Assembly: GCF_902499115.1 (NCBI RefSeq)
Contig: NZ_CABVPN010000013.1
Coordinates: 124,001 to 188,000, forward strand
Direction of reading: 5' to 3'
Length of the DNA: 64,000 nt
From: Burkholderia diffusa
GTDB lineage: Bacteria > Pseudomonadota > Gammaproteobacteria > Burkholderiales > Burkholderiaceae
Position numbers and translations under genes: made by a program. The notes under the pieces were generated by a model. The model worked only from the letters and a program-made list of their open reading frames with translations. It made no database searches and had not been told where the DNA came from. The first letter of the stretch is position 1. Every line of letters starts with the position of its first letter. Shown piece after piece: positions 16,267-24,676 of this stretch.

Positions 16267-17490
16267 ATGAATTCCAGCAAGCCTGCCGCCCTTCTCTCCG
16301 CACTGTTTAGCGTTCGCGTTCCGCTCGTTGCTGCTGCCGTCGCCGCTACCGTGGCGGCCGCGCCCGCCGTCGCGCAGACGCAGCCCGCGAAGTCTCCCGG
16401 CACGCGCGTCGCGCAGGCGCAACCGCAGCAGCCGGCGCCGCAAGGGCAGACCTTCGAAGAGGAAATCGTTCCGCAGCGCTACGCGAACAACGCGAAGGTC
16501 GATGCGTTCATCGACGAGATGGTGAGCCGCAACGGCTTCGATTCCACAAGCCTGCATGCGCTGTTCTCGCGCATCAGCTACTCGGCCACCGCCGTGAAGC
16601 TCGTGAAGCCGGCTCCGACGCCTTCGGTAAAGAACTGGCGCGTCTATCGTTCGCGTTTCATCGAACCGATCCGCATCAACGCGGGCGTGAAATTCTGGAA
16701 GGCGAACCAGGCGACGCTGCAGCGCGCGTCCGAGGAATTCGGCGTGCCGCCCGAAGTGATCGTCGGCATCATCGGCGTCGAAACGATCTACGGCCGCTAC
16801 ATGGGCAACTTCCGCGTGCTCGATGCGCTGACGACGCTCACGTTCGACTACCCGGACACGCCGAATCGCGACAGTCGCCAGGCAACGTTCCGCAAGAATC
16901 TCGAGGACTTCCTCGTCTGGACCCGCGACAACCAGCTCGACCCGACTACCGTGCTCGGCTCGTACACGGGCGCGATCGGCATCCCGCAGTTCCTGCCGAG
17001 CAGCATCCGCGAGTATGCGGTTGATTACGACGGCGGCGGCCACGTCGATCTGCGCAGCAGTCCTGCCGATGCGATCGGCAGCGTCGCGAACTACCTGAAG
17101 CAGCACGGCTGGGAAACCGATCGCCCGGTAGTCTGGCGAATCACGCCCGACACGGGCAGCCTCGGCATTGCCCAGGCGGCCGCGGACGGTCAGCCCGAAC
17201 CGCACTGGGCACTGTCGCAACTTCTGCGCGCCGGCATGACGCTCAACGAGCCGATGGTCAACATCACCACCGAAGCTGGCACGCCGGTCACCGTGGTCGA
17301 TCTGCCGTCGCCGGGAAGCGCGACCGAATACATGCTCGGCCTCAAGAACTTCTACGTGCTGACGCGCTACAACCGCAGCTTCTTCTACGCACTCGCCGTG
17401 TACCAGCTCGGCGAAGCCGTGAAGGCGCAGATGGAAGCGAACGGCGCGCTGCCGCTGCCTGCGGCGGACACGGAAGCGCCGGCGCAATAA
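16267..17490 (+). CDS. mltB: Lytic murein transglycosylase B
   Basis: MltB cleaves the beta-1,4 bond between MurNAc and GlcNAc to give 1,6-anhydromuropeptides in the periplasm. The 407-residue protein has a signal peptide (VPLVAAAVAATVAAAPAVAQ) without a lipobox. The SLT_2 domain follows, with the catalytic Glu in GIIGVETIYGRYMGNFR (near 170). GAIGIPQFLPSSIREYAVD and the C-terminal YNRSFFYALAVYQLGEAV are also present. The start at 16267 places the signal peptide correctly; upstream codons in frame are not typical. A bidirectional terminator separates it from cysM. Confidence 0.94.
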   Translation: MNSSKPAALLSALFSVRVPLVAAAVAATVAAAPAVAQTQPAKSPGTRVAQAQPQQPAPQGQTFEEEIVPQRYANNAKVDAFIDEMVSRNGFDSTSLHALFSRISYSATAVKLVKPAPTPSVKNWRVYRSRFIEPIRINAGVKFWKANQATLQRASEEFGVPPEVIVGIIGVETIYGRYMGNFRVLDALTTLTFDYPDTPNRDSRQATFRKNLEDFLVWTRDNQLDPTTVLGSYTGAIGIPQFLPSSIREYAVDYDGGGHVDLRSSPADAIGSVANYLKQHGWETDRPVVWRITPDTGSLGIAQAAADGQPEPHWALSQLLRAGMTLNEPMVNITTEAGTPVTVVDLPSPGSATEYMLGLKNFYVLTRYNRSFFYALAVYQLGEAVKAQMEANGALPLPAADTEAPAQ

Positions 17491-17507
17491 GCACGGTCCG
17501 CGCAAAG

Positions 17508-17537
17508 AAAAAGCGCCGCTCATGCGGCGCTTTTTTT
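17508..17537. terminator. Bidirectional terminator between mltB and cysM
   Basis: AAAAAGCGCCGC and its exact complement form a 12-bp stem with a TCAT loop and A/T tracts on both sides. It serves convergent mltB (plus) and cysM (minus). Confidence 0.88.
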
Positions 17538-17567
17538 ATCGCGTGACGCTGCTGATGCCGTTCGGGC

Positions 17568-18470
17568 TCAGGCAGGAAATACGCCGGTCGACAGGTAGCG
17601 GTCGCCGCGATCGCAGACGATGAACACGATCGTCGCGTTCTCGACCTGACGCGCGATACGCATCGCGACTTCGCATGCGCCACCCGACGAGATACCGGCA
17701 AAGATGCCTTCGACGGCCGCGAGCCGACGCGCCATCGTTTCGGACGCGGCCTGACTCACGCTCTCGACGCGATCGACGCGGCTGCGATCGAAGATCGTCG
17801 GCATATAGGCTTCCGGCCACTTGCGAATGCCCGGAATACGCGACCCTTCTTCCGGCTGCGCGCCGACGATCTCGATCGCCGCATTCTGTTCCTTCAGAAA
17901 GCGCGACGTGCCCATGATCGTGCCCGTCGTGCCCATCGCCGACACGAAGTGCGTGACGCGCCCCTCGGTGTCGCGCCAGATCTCCGGGCCAGTTCCTTCG
18001 TAGTGCGCGATCGGATTGTCAGGGTTCCCGAACTGATCGAGAATCACCCCCTTGCCTTCGCGCTGCATCTGCTCCGCGAGGTCGCGCGCCAGTTCCATCC
18101 CGCCCTTTACGGGCGTCAGGATGATTTCGGCGCCGTAGGCGGCCATGCTCTGGCGACGCTCGATCGACAGATCCTCCGGCATGATCAGCACCATCTTGTA
18201 GCCGCGGATCGCCGCTGCCATCGCGAGCGCGATGCCCGTGTTGCCGCTCGTCGCCTCGATCAGCGTATCGCCCGGCTTGATGCGACCGCGCGCCTCGGCC
18301 TTGCTGACCATCGACAGCGCAGGGCGATCCTTCACGGAGCCGGCCGGATTGTTCCCTTCCAGCTTCGCGAGCACCACGTTGTTGCGTGCGCGAATCTCGT
18401 CGTCCGGCAGGCGGACCAGTTGCACGAGCGGCGTGTTGCCGATCGTGTCTTCGATAGTTTTGTAAGCCAT
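17568..18470 (-). CDS. cysM: Cysteine synthase B
   Basis: CysM makes cysteine from O-acetylserine and sulfide or thiosulfate, with PLP. The 300-residue protein has the PLP lysine in NPAGSVKDRPA (Lys near 46). The substrate/phosphate loops EATSGNTGIALAMAAAIRGY and SAMGTTGTIMGTSRFLKE are present, as is GISSGGACEVAMRIA at the cofactor end. The start at 18470 (MAYKTIEDTIGNTPLV) is canonical; the frame runs much further upstream but only through the intergenic region and comEA. It shares the minus strand with comEA but is separated by a terminator. Confidence 0.95.
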   Translation of the reverse strand: MAYKTIEDTIGNTPLVQLVRLPDDEIRARNNVVLAKLEGNNPAGSVKDRPALSMVSKAEARGRIKPGDTLIEATSGNTGIALAMAAAIRGYKMVLIMPEDLSIERRQSMAAYGAEIILTPVKGGMELARDLAEQMQREGKGVILDQFGNPDNPIAHYEGTGPEIWRDTEGRVTHFVSAMGTTGTIMGTSRFLKEQNAAIEIVGAQPEEGSRIPGIRKWPEAYMPTIFDRSRVDRVESVSQAASETMARRLAAVEGIFAGISSGGACEVAMRIARQVENATIVFIVCDRGDRYLSTGVFPA

Positions 18471-18604
18471 GGAGATACCGTGAGTGCGAGGCCGATCAAT
18501 CGATTGATTGTAAACCAGCACCGGGGCTCGCGCCGGCAACCCCATTGTGACGATGGAATAGATGTGCCGCACGATTGACGACTGTGCATTTGCAGCATGC
18601 ACGC

Positions 18605-18628
18605 AAAAAACCCGCGGCATGCCGCGGG
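18605..18628 (-). terminator. Terminator between comEA-like gene and cysM
   Basis: The palindrome CCCGCGGCATGCCGCGGG (18611-18628) is followed on the minus strand by six T residues. It lies about 50 nt after the ComEA-like stop. Confidence 0.82.
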
Positions 18629-18676
18629 AAGCCGTCGCAACGACGGCGGCTGAAGGAGCCCTTTGTCTTGCGTGCG

Positions 18677-19021
18677 TTACTTCTGCGCGGTGCGGGCAGG
18701 TGCCGCAGCCGGCGTCGCCGCCGCGGGCTTGCCCGCGGCCGGTGCCGCAGCACCTGGGCCGGCCGTACCGATCGTCAACCCTTCCCGCTGAAGGCGCTCG
18801 ACCGTATGGCCGCCCATGCCTTTCACGCGCGATGAGAGATCGTCTGCATTCCTGAAAGCCCCCCGTGCACCGCGCTCGTCGAGAATCGCCTTCGCTCGCG
18901 CGGGACCGATGCCCTTGATGCCGACGAGTGCATCTTCGTTCGCGGTGTTGACGTCGACGGCCGCCCAGGCCGACGCGATCGCGCCGAACATGGCGGCGGC
19001 GGCAAACCATTTCCTGATCAT
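18677..19021 (-). CDS. ComEA-like helix-hairpin-helix protein
   Basis: The 114-residue secreted protein has a signal peptide (WFAAAAMFGAIASAWA) and one ComEA-type helix-hairpin-helix DNA-binding domain (VDVNTANEDALVGIKGIGPARAKAIL, residues 21-46, then the second hairpin at LSSRVKGMGGHTVERL). The tail is Ala/Pro-rich and low in complexity. ComEA binds incoming DNA in the periplasm of transformable bacteria, but many short proteobacterial homologues are not tied to competence, and no other com gene is near. It lies between hldD and cysM, as in other Burkholderia. Confidence 0.85.
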   Translation of the reverse strand: MIRKWFAAAAMFGAIASAWAAVDVNTANEDALVGIKGIGPARAKAILDERGARGAFRNADDLSSRVKGMGGHTVERLQREGLTIGTAGPGAAAPAAGKPAAATPAAAPARTAQK

Positions 19022-19094
19022 GTACTGGATCTCCGATGAAAACGGTCGGCGGCTGCCGACCGTGAGACCCAGTCTAGCGATGCGACGCGCAGGC

Positions 19095-20087
19095 TTAAAC
19101 CTGGCCGGATAGCCAACGCACGTAGCGATCGACACCCTCCTGCACCGTCAGGAACGGCGCATCGTAGCCGGCAGCACGCAGTTTCGTCTGGTCGGCCTGC
19201 GTGAAGCACTGGTACTTGCCGCGCAGCGCATCCGGGAACGGCACGTATTCGATCAGCCCTTGCTCGACCTGCTGCGCGAGCGTCAGCGGCGGCAGGTTGT
19301 CGAGCGCGCGCAGCGTGTTCACGACCGTCGATGCGATGTCGTTGAACGGTTGTGCCCGGCCGGTGCCGAGGTTGAAGATGCCCGATTTCTCCGGATGATC
19401 GAAGAAGAACAGGTTCACCTTCGCGACGTCCTCGACCGACACGAAGTCGCGCGTCTGCTCGCCCGGCGCATAACCGTTGTACTCGCCGAACAGCTTGACC
19501 TTGCCTTCCGCGCGGAACTGGTTGAAGTTGTGGAACGCGACCGACGCCATGCGGCCCTTGTGTGTCTCGCGCGGACCGTACACGTTGAAGTAGCGGAACC
19601 CGGCGATCTGGCTCTTCGCGCTCGGCAGCACGCGGCGGATCACCTGGTCGAACAGGAACTTCGAATAGCCGTAGACGTTCAGCGGCGCCTCGACTTCGCG
19701 CTCCTCGACGAAACGCGTCGAGCCGCCGTAGATCGCGGCCGACGACGCGTACAGGAACTGCGCGCCCTGCGCGAGGCACGCATCGAGCACCGCGCGACTG
19801 TAGCGGAAGTTGTTGTCCATCATGTAGCGGCCGTCGGTTTCCATCGTGTCCGAACAGGCGCCTTCATGGAATACCGCGCGTACCTTGCCGAAATCGCCGC
19901 GCGCGAAGCGCTCGACGAATTCCGTCTTGTCGAGATAGTCGTCGATCTCGCAATCGACGAGATTGCGGAACTTGTCCGCGCGCGTCAGATTGTCGACCGC
20001 GATGATGCGCGACTCGCCGCGCTCGTTGAGCGCCTTGACGATGTTCGCGCCGATAAAACCGGCTGCGCCGGTGACGATGATGGTCAT
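19095..20087 (-). CDS. hldD: ADP-L-glycero-D-manno-heptose 6-epimerase
   Basis: HldD converts ADP-D-glycero- to ADP-L-glycero-beta-D-manno-heptose, the donor for the LPS inner core. The 330-residue SDR enzyme has the nucleotide motif VTGAAGFIGANIVKALNERG (residues 5-24). Its catalytic YxxxK sits in VYGYSKFLFDQV and the RYFNVYGPRE segment is typical. It follows hldA by 64 nt; together with ugd they form an LPS sugar-nucleotide block. Confidence 0.97.
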   Translation of the reverse strand: MTIIVTGAAGFIGANIVKALNERGESRIIAVDNLTRADKFRNLVDCEIDDYLDKTEFVERFARGDFGKVRAVFHEGACSDTMETDGRYMMDNNFRYSRAVLDACLAQGAQFLYASSAAIYGGSTRFVEEREVEAPLNVYGYSKFLFDQVIRRVLPSAKSQIAGFRYFNVYGPRETHKGRMASVAFHNFNQFRAEGKVKLFGEYNGYAPGEQTRDFVSVEDVAKVNLFFFDHPEKSGIFNLGTGRAQPFNDIASTVVNTLRALDNLPPLTLAQQVEQGLIEYVPFPDALRGKYQCFTQADQTKLRAAGYDAPFLTVQEGVDRYVRWLSGQV

Positions 20088-20151
20088 GGTCGTTCTGCCT
20101 GAAAAACTGCAAGAAATACGTGCGGCCCGCTCGGCGCGCCGCCGAATGCGC

Positions 20152-21141
20152 TCAGTGAAACAGCTCGTCGTAGGCTACCGTGGCCGTACCCAGCTTGCCG
20201 ACCACGATGCCTGCCGCACGGTTCGCGAGCACGACGGCATCGACGAGCGGCACGCCGGCACCGAGCATCGTCGCGACCGTCGCGATCACGGTATCGCCTG
20301 CGCCGGACACGTCATACACCTCGCGCGCGAGCGCCGGTGCGTGCAGTTCGCCCGCTGCGGAAAAAAGCGTCATCCCCTCTTCCGAACGTGTGAGCAGCAA
20401 CGCGTCGAGATCGAGCTCCGCACGCAGCTTCGCGACACGCGCGCGCAGGTCGTCTTCCGATTGCCACTGGCCGATGACCTCGCGCAACTCGGCACGGTTC
20501 GGCGTGATCAGCGATGCGCCGCGATAGCGCGCCCAGTCGCCGCCCTTTGGATCGACGAGCACTGGCTTGCCGGCCGCGCGCGCCTTCTCGATCATCGTGG
20601 TCACGTGCGTCAGACCGCCTTTCGCGTAATCCGACATCAGCACGACGTCGTGCTGCGGCAGCAGCGCATCGAAACGCGCGAGCCCGGCGAGCAGCACCTC
20701 GTGCGTCGGCATCGCCTCGAAGTCGACGCGCAGCAGCTGCTGCTGGCGCGCGAGCACGCGCAGCTTGATCGTCGTCGGCAGTGACGCATCGCGTTCGAGA
20801 TGGGGCGTCACACCGCTGCTGTCGAGCAATTCGACGATGCGCTCGCCCGGCTCGTCGCAGCCAACCACGCACAGGAGCCCGGCCTGACCGCCGAGCGTCA
20901 CCGCGTTGCGCGCGACGTTGGCCGCACCGCCAAGCCGCTCTTCCTGGCGCTGCACGTGCACGACAGGAACCGGTGCTTCCGGAGAAATGCGCTCGACGTT
21001 GCCGAACCAGTAGCGGTCGAGCATCACGTCACCGACCACGAGCACGCGCGAACGCGCGAGCTGCGCGCGCGGCACCGGCACCACTTCGCGAAGGGTAGTC
21101 ATCGTGCGTTCATCCACGGGGAGAGGACTGGGGGTCGACAT
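20152..21141 (-). CDS. hldA: D-glycero-beta-D-manno-heptose-7-phosphate kinase
   Basis: The 329-residue PfkB-family kinase phosphorylates D-glycero-D-manno-heptose 7-phosphate at C1. It corresponds only to the kinase half of the bifunctional HldE of enterobacteria, so the adenylyltransferase (HldC) must be encoded elsewhere, as usual in Burkholderia. PfkB motifs are RLGGAANVARNAVTLGG and the C-terminal VYDVSGAGDTVIATVATML with the catalytic Asp. The start is uncertain: 21141 overlaps the ugd end by 32 nt, while the ATG at 21102 would avoid overlap and shorten the protein by 13 residues. Confidence 0.92.
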   Translation of the reverse strand: MSTPSPLPVDERTMTTLREVVPVPRAQLARSRVLVVGDVMLDRYWFGNVERISPEAPVPVVHVQRQEERLGGAANVARNAVTLGGQAGLLCVVGCDEPGERIVELLDSSGVTPHLERDASLPTTIKLRVLARQQQLLRVDFEAMPTHEVLLAGLARFDALLPQHDVVLMSDYAKGGLTHVTTMIEKARAAGKPVLVDPKGGDWARYRGASLITPNRAELREVIGQWQSEDDLRARVAKLRAELDLDALLLTRSEEGMTLFSAAGELHAPALAREVYDVSGAGDTVIATVATMLGAGVPLVDAVVLANRAAGIVVGKLGTATVAYDELFH

Positions 21142-22510
21142 GCGGACGCCCGATCGCATGGTAGTCGATGCCGAGTTCGGCCATCGCGTCCGGCTCGTAC
21201 AGATTGCGTCCGTCGAAGATCACCGGCGCCTTCAGTTCGGCCTTCAGGCGAGTGAAATCCGGGCTCCTGAATTCCTTCCATTCGGTGACGATCACGAGCG
21301 CATCCGCGGCGGTCACGGCCGCGTCCTGGGTATCGACGAAGTGCAGGCGCGCAAGCGCGTCGGGAGCCTCACCGAGATCGAGCGCGAACACACGGCGCGC
21401 CTCGTCGATCGCGACCGGATCGTACGCGCGCACGGTCGCGCCACGCCCGAGCAGCGCGGCGATCAGCCGACGGCTCGGCGCCTCGCGCATGTCGTCCGTG
21501 TTCGGCTTGAACGCGAGGCCCCAGACCGCGAATTCGCGGCCGTTCAGGTCTGCGCCGAAGCGCTGCTCGATCTTGCCGATCAGCACGTCCTTCTGTGCGG
21601 AGTTGGCCGCTTCGACGGCCTCCAGGATGCGCAGCGGCTGACCGTTTTCGCTCGCGGTGCGAATCAACGCCTGCACGTCCTTCGGGAAGCACGAGCCGCC
21701 GTAACCAACGCCCGCGTACAGGAAGTGATAGCCGATGCGCGGATCGGAACCGATCCCGCGGCGCACGGCTTCGATGTCGGCACCGACCTTGTCGGCGAGG
21801 TTCGACATCTCGTTCATGAACGAAATGCGCGTCGCGAGCATCGCATTCGCCGCATATTTCGCGAATTCCGCCGAACGCACGTCCATGTAGATCGTGCGCT
21901 CGTGATTGCGGTTGAACGGCGCGTACAGCTTCTTCATCTTCTCGCGCGCCACCGTGCCCGTCTCGTCGTCGTCGACACCGATGATGATTCGGTCCGGGCG
22001 CATGAAGTCCTCGACTGCCGCGCCTTCCTTCAGGAATTCCGGATTCGACACGACCGAGAAACGGTGCGCGACGCTGCCCGCAAGGCCGCGCGCGCCGAGT
22101 GCCTCGTCGACCACCGCGCGCACGCGCTGCGCGGTGCCGACCGGCACCGTCGACTTGTCGACGATCACCTTGAAACCGGTCATGTACCGGCCGATGTTGC
22201 GCGCCGCCTCGAGCACGTATTGCAGGTCGGCCGAACCGTCCTCGTCGGGCGGTGTGCCGACCGCGATGAACTGGATCTCACCGTGGGCAACGCTCGCCTC
22301 GATGTCGGTCGAGAAGCGCAGACGTCCTGCCGCGCGGTTGCGCGCGATAATGTCCAGCAGGCCCGGTTCGTGAATCGGCATCCCGCCGTTGTTCAGGATC
22401 TCGATCTTGCGCGGATCGACATCCAGACAGAAGACGTCGTGGCCGATCTCGGCGAGGCAGGAGCCCGTGACGAGACCGACATAGCCAGTGCCGATGATGG
22501 TGATTTTCAT
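21110..22510 (-). CDS. ugd: UDP-glucose 6-dehydrogenase
   Basis: Ugd oxidises UDP-glucose to UDP-glucuronate with two NAD+. The product feeds exopolysaccharide and, in Burkholderia, the L-Ara4N modification of lipid A and core that gives intrinsic polymyxin resistance. The 466-residue protein has the NAD motif GTGYVGLVTGSCLAEIGHDV (residues 7-26), the catalytic Cys in GVGYGGSCFPKDV (near 260) and the second nucleotide fold WGLAFKPNTDDMREAPS. It lies between lapB and hldA on the same strand. Confidence 0.97.
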   Translation of the reverse strand: MKITIIGTGYVGLVTGSCLAEIGHDVFCLDVDPRKIEILNNGGMPIHEPGLLDIIARNRAAGRLRFSTDIEASVAHGEIQFIAVGTPPDEDGSADLQYVLEAARNIGRYMTGFKVIVDKSTVPVGTAQRVRAVVDEALGARGLAGSVAHRFSVVSNPEFLKEGAAVEDFMRPDRIIIGVDDDETGTVAREKMKKLYAPFNRNHERTIYMDVRSAEFAKYAANAMLATRISFMNEMSNLADKVGADIEAVRRGIGSDPRIGYHFLYAGVGYGGSCFPKDVQALIRTASENGQPLRILEAVEAANSAQKDVLIGKIEQRFGADLNGREFAVWGLAFKPNTDDMREAPSRRLIAALLGRGATVRAYDPVAIDEARRVFALDLGEAPDALARLHFVDTQDAAVTAADALVIVTEWKEFRSPDFTRLKAELKAPVIFDGRNLYEPDAMAELGIDYHAIGRPHVDPQSSPRG

Positions 22511-22600
22511 AGATGTTCCGGTACGTCCCGGTAAATGACAAACTTGGCCGCCGGACCGGGCCCGGCGACAACCGCAGCGCTTGCGCGTCGAACGCCGGGA

Positions 22601-23773
22601 TCAGCCCGGCATCGCAGGTTCGACGCGGCGCGGCGCATAGGTTTCCCAGCCGCTGCATCCGGGGCACTGCCAGTAGAAGAGCCGTGCCCGGAAACCGCAA
22701 TTCTGGCACGTATAGCGTGGCAGATTCTTGGTGCGCTGCTTGATCAGCGCACGCATCATTTCAAGTTCCTTACGGCGCGGCTCGTCGGCGGCCGCGATCT
22801 GCGCATCGAGCAGGTGCAGCATGCCCGACAGGTTCGGCGACTTCTCCATCTGCGTACGCGCGAGTGTGTGCGCCGCTTCCTGGCCGCGCAACCCGGCGAT
22901 GTGCTGATAAGCAATATCGAGCAGGTCGTTCGACGTATAACGATCGACATAGCCCATCAGCAGCTCGGCACCCTCGACCGGCTTGCCGAGCGCGACGTAG
23001 GCCTTCATCAGCTTGTCGGCGACGAGCGGCAGATACGCCGGATTCTGCGCTTCGACACGCTTCCAGTGCTCGATCGCGGCCGCGTGATCGCCCGCCGCCT
23101 GCGCGGCGTCGCCGGACAGGATCGTCGCGCGGACGTTCTGCGGGTTCGCTGCAAGCGCGAGCTTCAATTGATCGGCCGCAGCCGCGGCGTTCTTGCGTTG
23201 CAGCGCCTCCTGCGCGAGTTCGCAATGGAACTGCGCGATTTCGGTGCCGAGCGGTTTGTCGCTCATCGATTCGATGCGTTTCGCGGTATCGATCGACTTG
23301 TTCCAGTCCTTCTCGATCTCGTAGATCGTCAGCAGCGCCCGCTGCGCGCCCAGCGCGTAATCGCCATCGGCGAGCCGGTGGAAGGTCTCCTCCGCACGAT
23401 CGAGCAGGCCGGCCTTCAGGAAATCCTGGCCGAGCTCGTACAGCGCGTGGTCGCGCTCGTTCACCGGCAGGTCCGTGCGGCTCAGCAGGTTCTGATGCAC
23501 GCGGATCGCACGGTCCGTTTCGCCACGGCGGCGAAACAGGTTGCCGAGCGCGAAGTGCAACTCGACCGTCTCGGGGTCGAGCTTCGCGACCTCGATGAAC
23601 GCGTCGATCGCCTTGTCCGGTTGTTCGTTCAACAGAAAGTTCAGGCCGCGGAAATACGATCGCGGCAGGTTGGCGCTCTCCGACAGGAGGTTCTTCAGGT
23701 CATAGCGTGACGCCGCCCAGCCGAGCGCGAACGCCACCGGAATCGCGAGCAACCACCAAAAATCCAGATCCAT
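22601..23773 (-). CDS. lapB: Lipopolysaccharide assembly protein B
   Basis: LapB (YciM) couples LPS synthesis to transport and recruits FtsH to degrade LpxC. The 390-residue protein has an N-terminal membrane anchor (WWLLAIPVAFALGWAA, residues 6-21). TPR repeats cover about 35-340, and a C-terminal rubredoxin-like zinc knuckle has the pairs CQNC and CPGC near 358 and 373. All three parts match the family and the length is normal. The start at 23773 puts the anchor at the N-terminus. It follows lapA by 53 nt. Confidence 0.96.
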   Translation of the reverse strand: MDLDFWWLLAIPVAFALGWAASRYDLKNLLSESANLPRSYFRGLNFLLNEQPDKAIDAFIEVAKLDPETVELHFALGNLFRRRGETDRAIRVHQNLLSRTDLPVNERDHALYELGQDFLKAGLLDRAEETFHRLADGDYALGAQRALLTIYEIEKDWNKSIDTAKRIESMSDKPLGTEIAQFHCELAQEALQRKNAAAAADQLKLALAANPQNVRATILSGDAAQAAGDHAAAIEHWKRVEAQNPAYLPLVADKLMKAYVALGKPVEGAELLMGYVDRYTSNDLLDIAYQHIAGLRGQEAAHTLARTQMEKSPNLSGMLHLLDAQIAAADEPRRKELEMMRALIKQRTKNLPRYTCQNCGFRARLFYWQCPGCSGWETYAPRRVEPAMPG

Positions 23774-23826
23774 GCGAAATATCGAAGCAGAGACGAAAAC
23801 CGCGCCAGGGTCGCGCGGCGTCCGTG

Positions 23827-24120
23827 TTAAATGACGGGCGGCATCGGCGGCTGGTCGACGACGGCCGGGGTTTCGCGCGCCGTACGCAGATCGCGCTTCA
23901 GGCGCCCGTTCTCGAGGCGCATGCGGAAGATCGCCGGCAGCGCGGACAGCAGGCCGGCCAGCAGCCCCACGACGAAGAACGCGAGGCCGATCAGGATCAG
24001 CGGCGCTTGCCATGCGTAGCCGGCAACGAAATTCAGCGTCGCGGTTTGCGTATTGGCCAGCGCGAGCACCAGCAACAGCACGAACACCAATACCCGGATC
24101 AGCCAGACGATAAACTTCAT
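23827..24120 (-). CDS. lapA: LapA domain protein (DUF1049)
   Basis: The 97-residue inner-membrane protein has two transmembrane segments (IVWLIRVLVFVLLLVLALAN, 4-23, and APLILIGLAFFVVGLLAGLL, about 39-58). A short charged cytoplasmic tail (RMRLENGRLKRDLRTARE) may be coiled. LapA partners LapB in LPS assembly. It starts the lapA-lapB pair, 210 nt after ihfB, with a terminator between. Confidence 0.93.
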   Translation of the reverse strand: MKFIVWLIRVLVFVLLLVLALANTQTATLNFVAGYAWQAPLILIGLAFFVVGLLAGLLSALPAIFRMRLENGRLKRDLRTARETPAVVDQPPMPPVI

Positions 24121-24257
24121 GTAGCCCTCTCTTTGTTGAGGTTTGCCGTGGCGCGCGACTCCCCTTCGCGGCGCCGAATCGACCCGTATTGTAAAGGAAG
24201 CGTTTCCGCGTCACCGCACATCCTGCGGGTACACGTTGTCACGCAGCCGCCGGAAAT

Positions 24258-24287
24258 GAAAAAAGCGCCCGCAAGGGGCGCTTTTTT
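24258..24287. terminator. Terminator after ihfB
   Basis: GAAAAAAGCGCCC, a GCAA loop and GGGGCGCTTTTTTC form a strong stem with T tracts on both strands. On the minus strand it ends the rpsA-ihfB unit. Confidence 0.87.
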
Positions 24288-24330
24288 CTTCAGCCTTCGC
24301 CGGACGGATTCCGGGCAAGCCGCACGACGC

Positions 24331-24654
24331 TCAACGCTCGTCGTCCGGATCATCAGCTTTCAACGGCTCGCCGGCGCGGCCGTCGACGCGTTCACGCAAT
24401 TCCTTGCCGGGCTTGAAGTGAGGCACGAACTTCTCGGGCACCTGCACTTTCTCCCCCGACTTCGGGTTGCGCCCAACGCGCGCCGGGCGACGGTTGAGGC
24501 CGAAGCTGCCGAAACCCCGAATTTCGATGCGATGCCCTTTCGACAAAGCGTCGGACATTGCATCGAGCATCGTTTTCACCGCGAAATCCGCATCCTTGAG
24601 GACAAGTTGCGGAAATCGCAGTGCCAGCTGCGCGACCAACTCGGATTTGGTCAT
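24331..24654 (-). CDS. ihfB: Integration host factor, beta subunit
   Basis: IhfB pairs with IhfA and bends DNA sharply at WATCAANNNNTTR sites. The 107-residue protein has the HU/IHF fold, with the beta-arm sequence FGLNRRPARVGRNPKSGEKV and the intercalating Pro in RNPKSGE (near 64). The last dozen residues (LKADDPDDER) form an acidic tail longer than in E. coli IhfB. It follows rpsA by 22 nt, the standard arrangement. Confidence 0.97.
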   Translation of the reverse strand: MTKSELVAQLALRFPQLVLKDADFAVKTMLDAMSDALSKGHRIEIRGFGSFGLNRRPARVGRNPKSGEKVQVPEKFVPHFKPGKELRERVDGRAGEPLKADDPDDER

Positions 24655-24676
24655 ACTTCAGCAGACCTCGTGAGGC

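Noticed and set aside
18611..18628. Palindrome CCCGCGGCATGCCGCGGG as an operator
   Set aside because: It is followed by six T residues on the minus strand just after the ComEA-like gene, so it is an intrinsic terminator.
18677..19021. ComEA-like protein as evidence of a competence locus
   Set aside because: No other com or pilus gene is nearby, and short HhH proteins of this kind are common in Burkholderia at this location.
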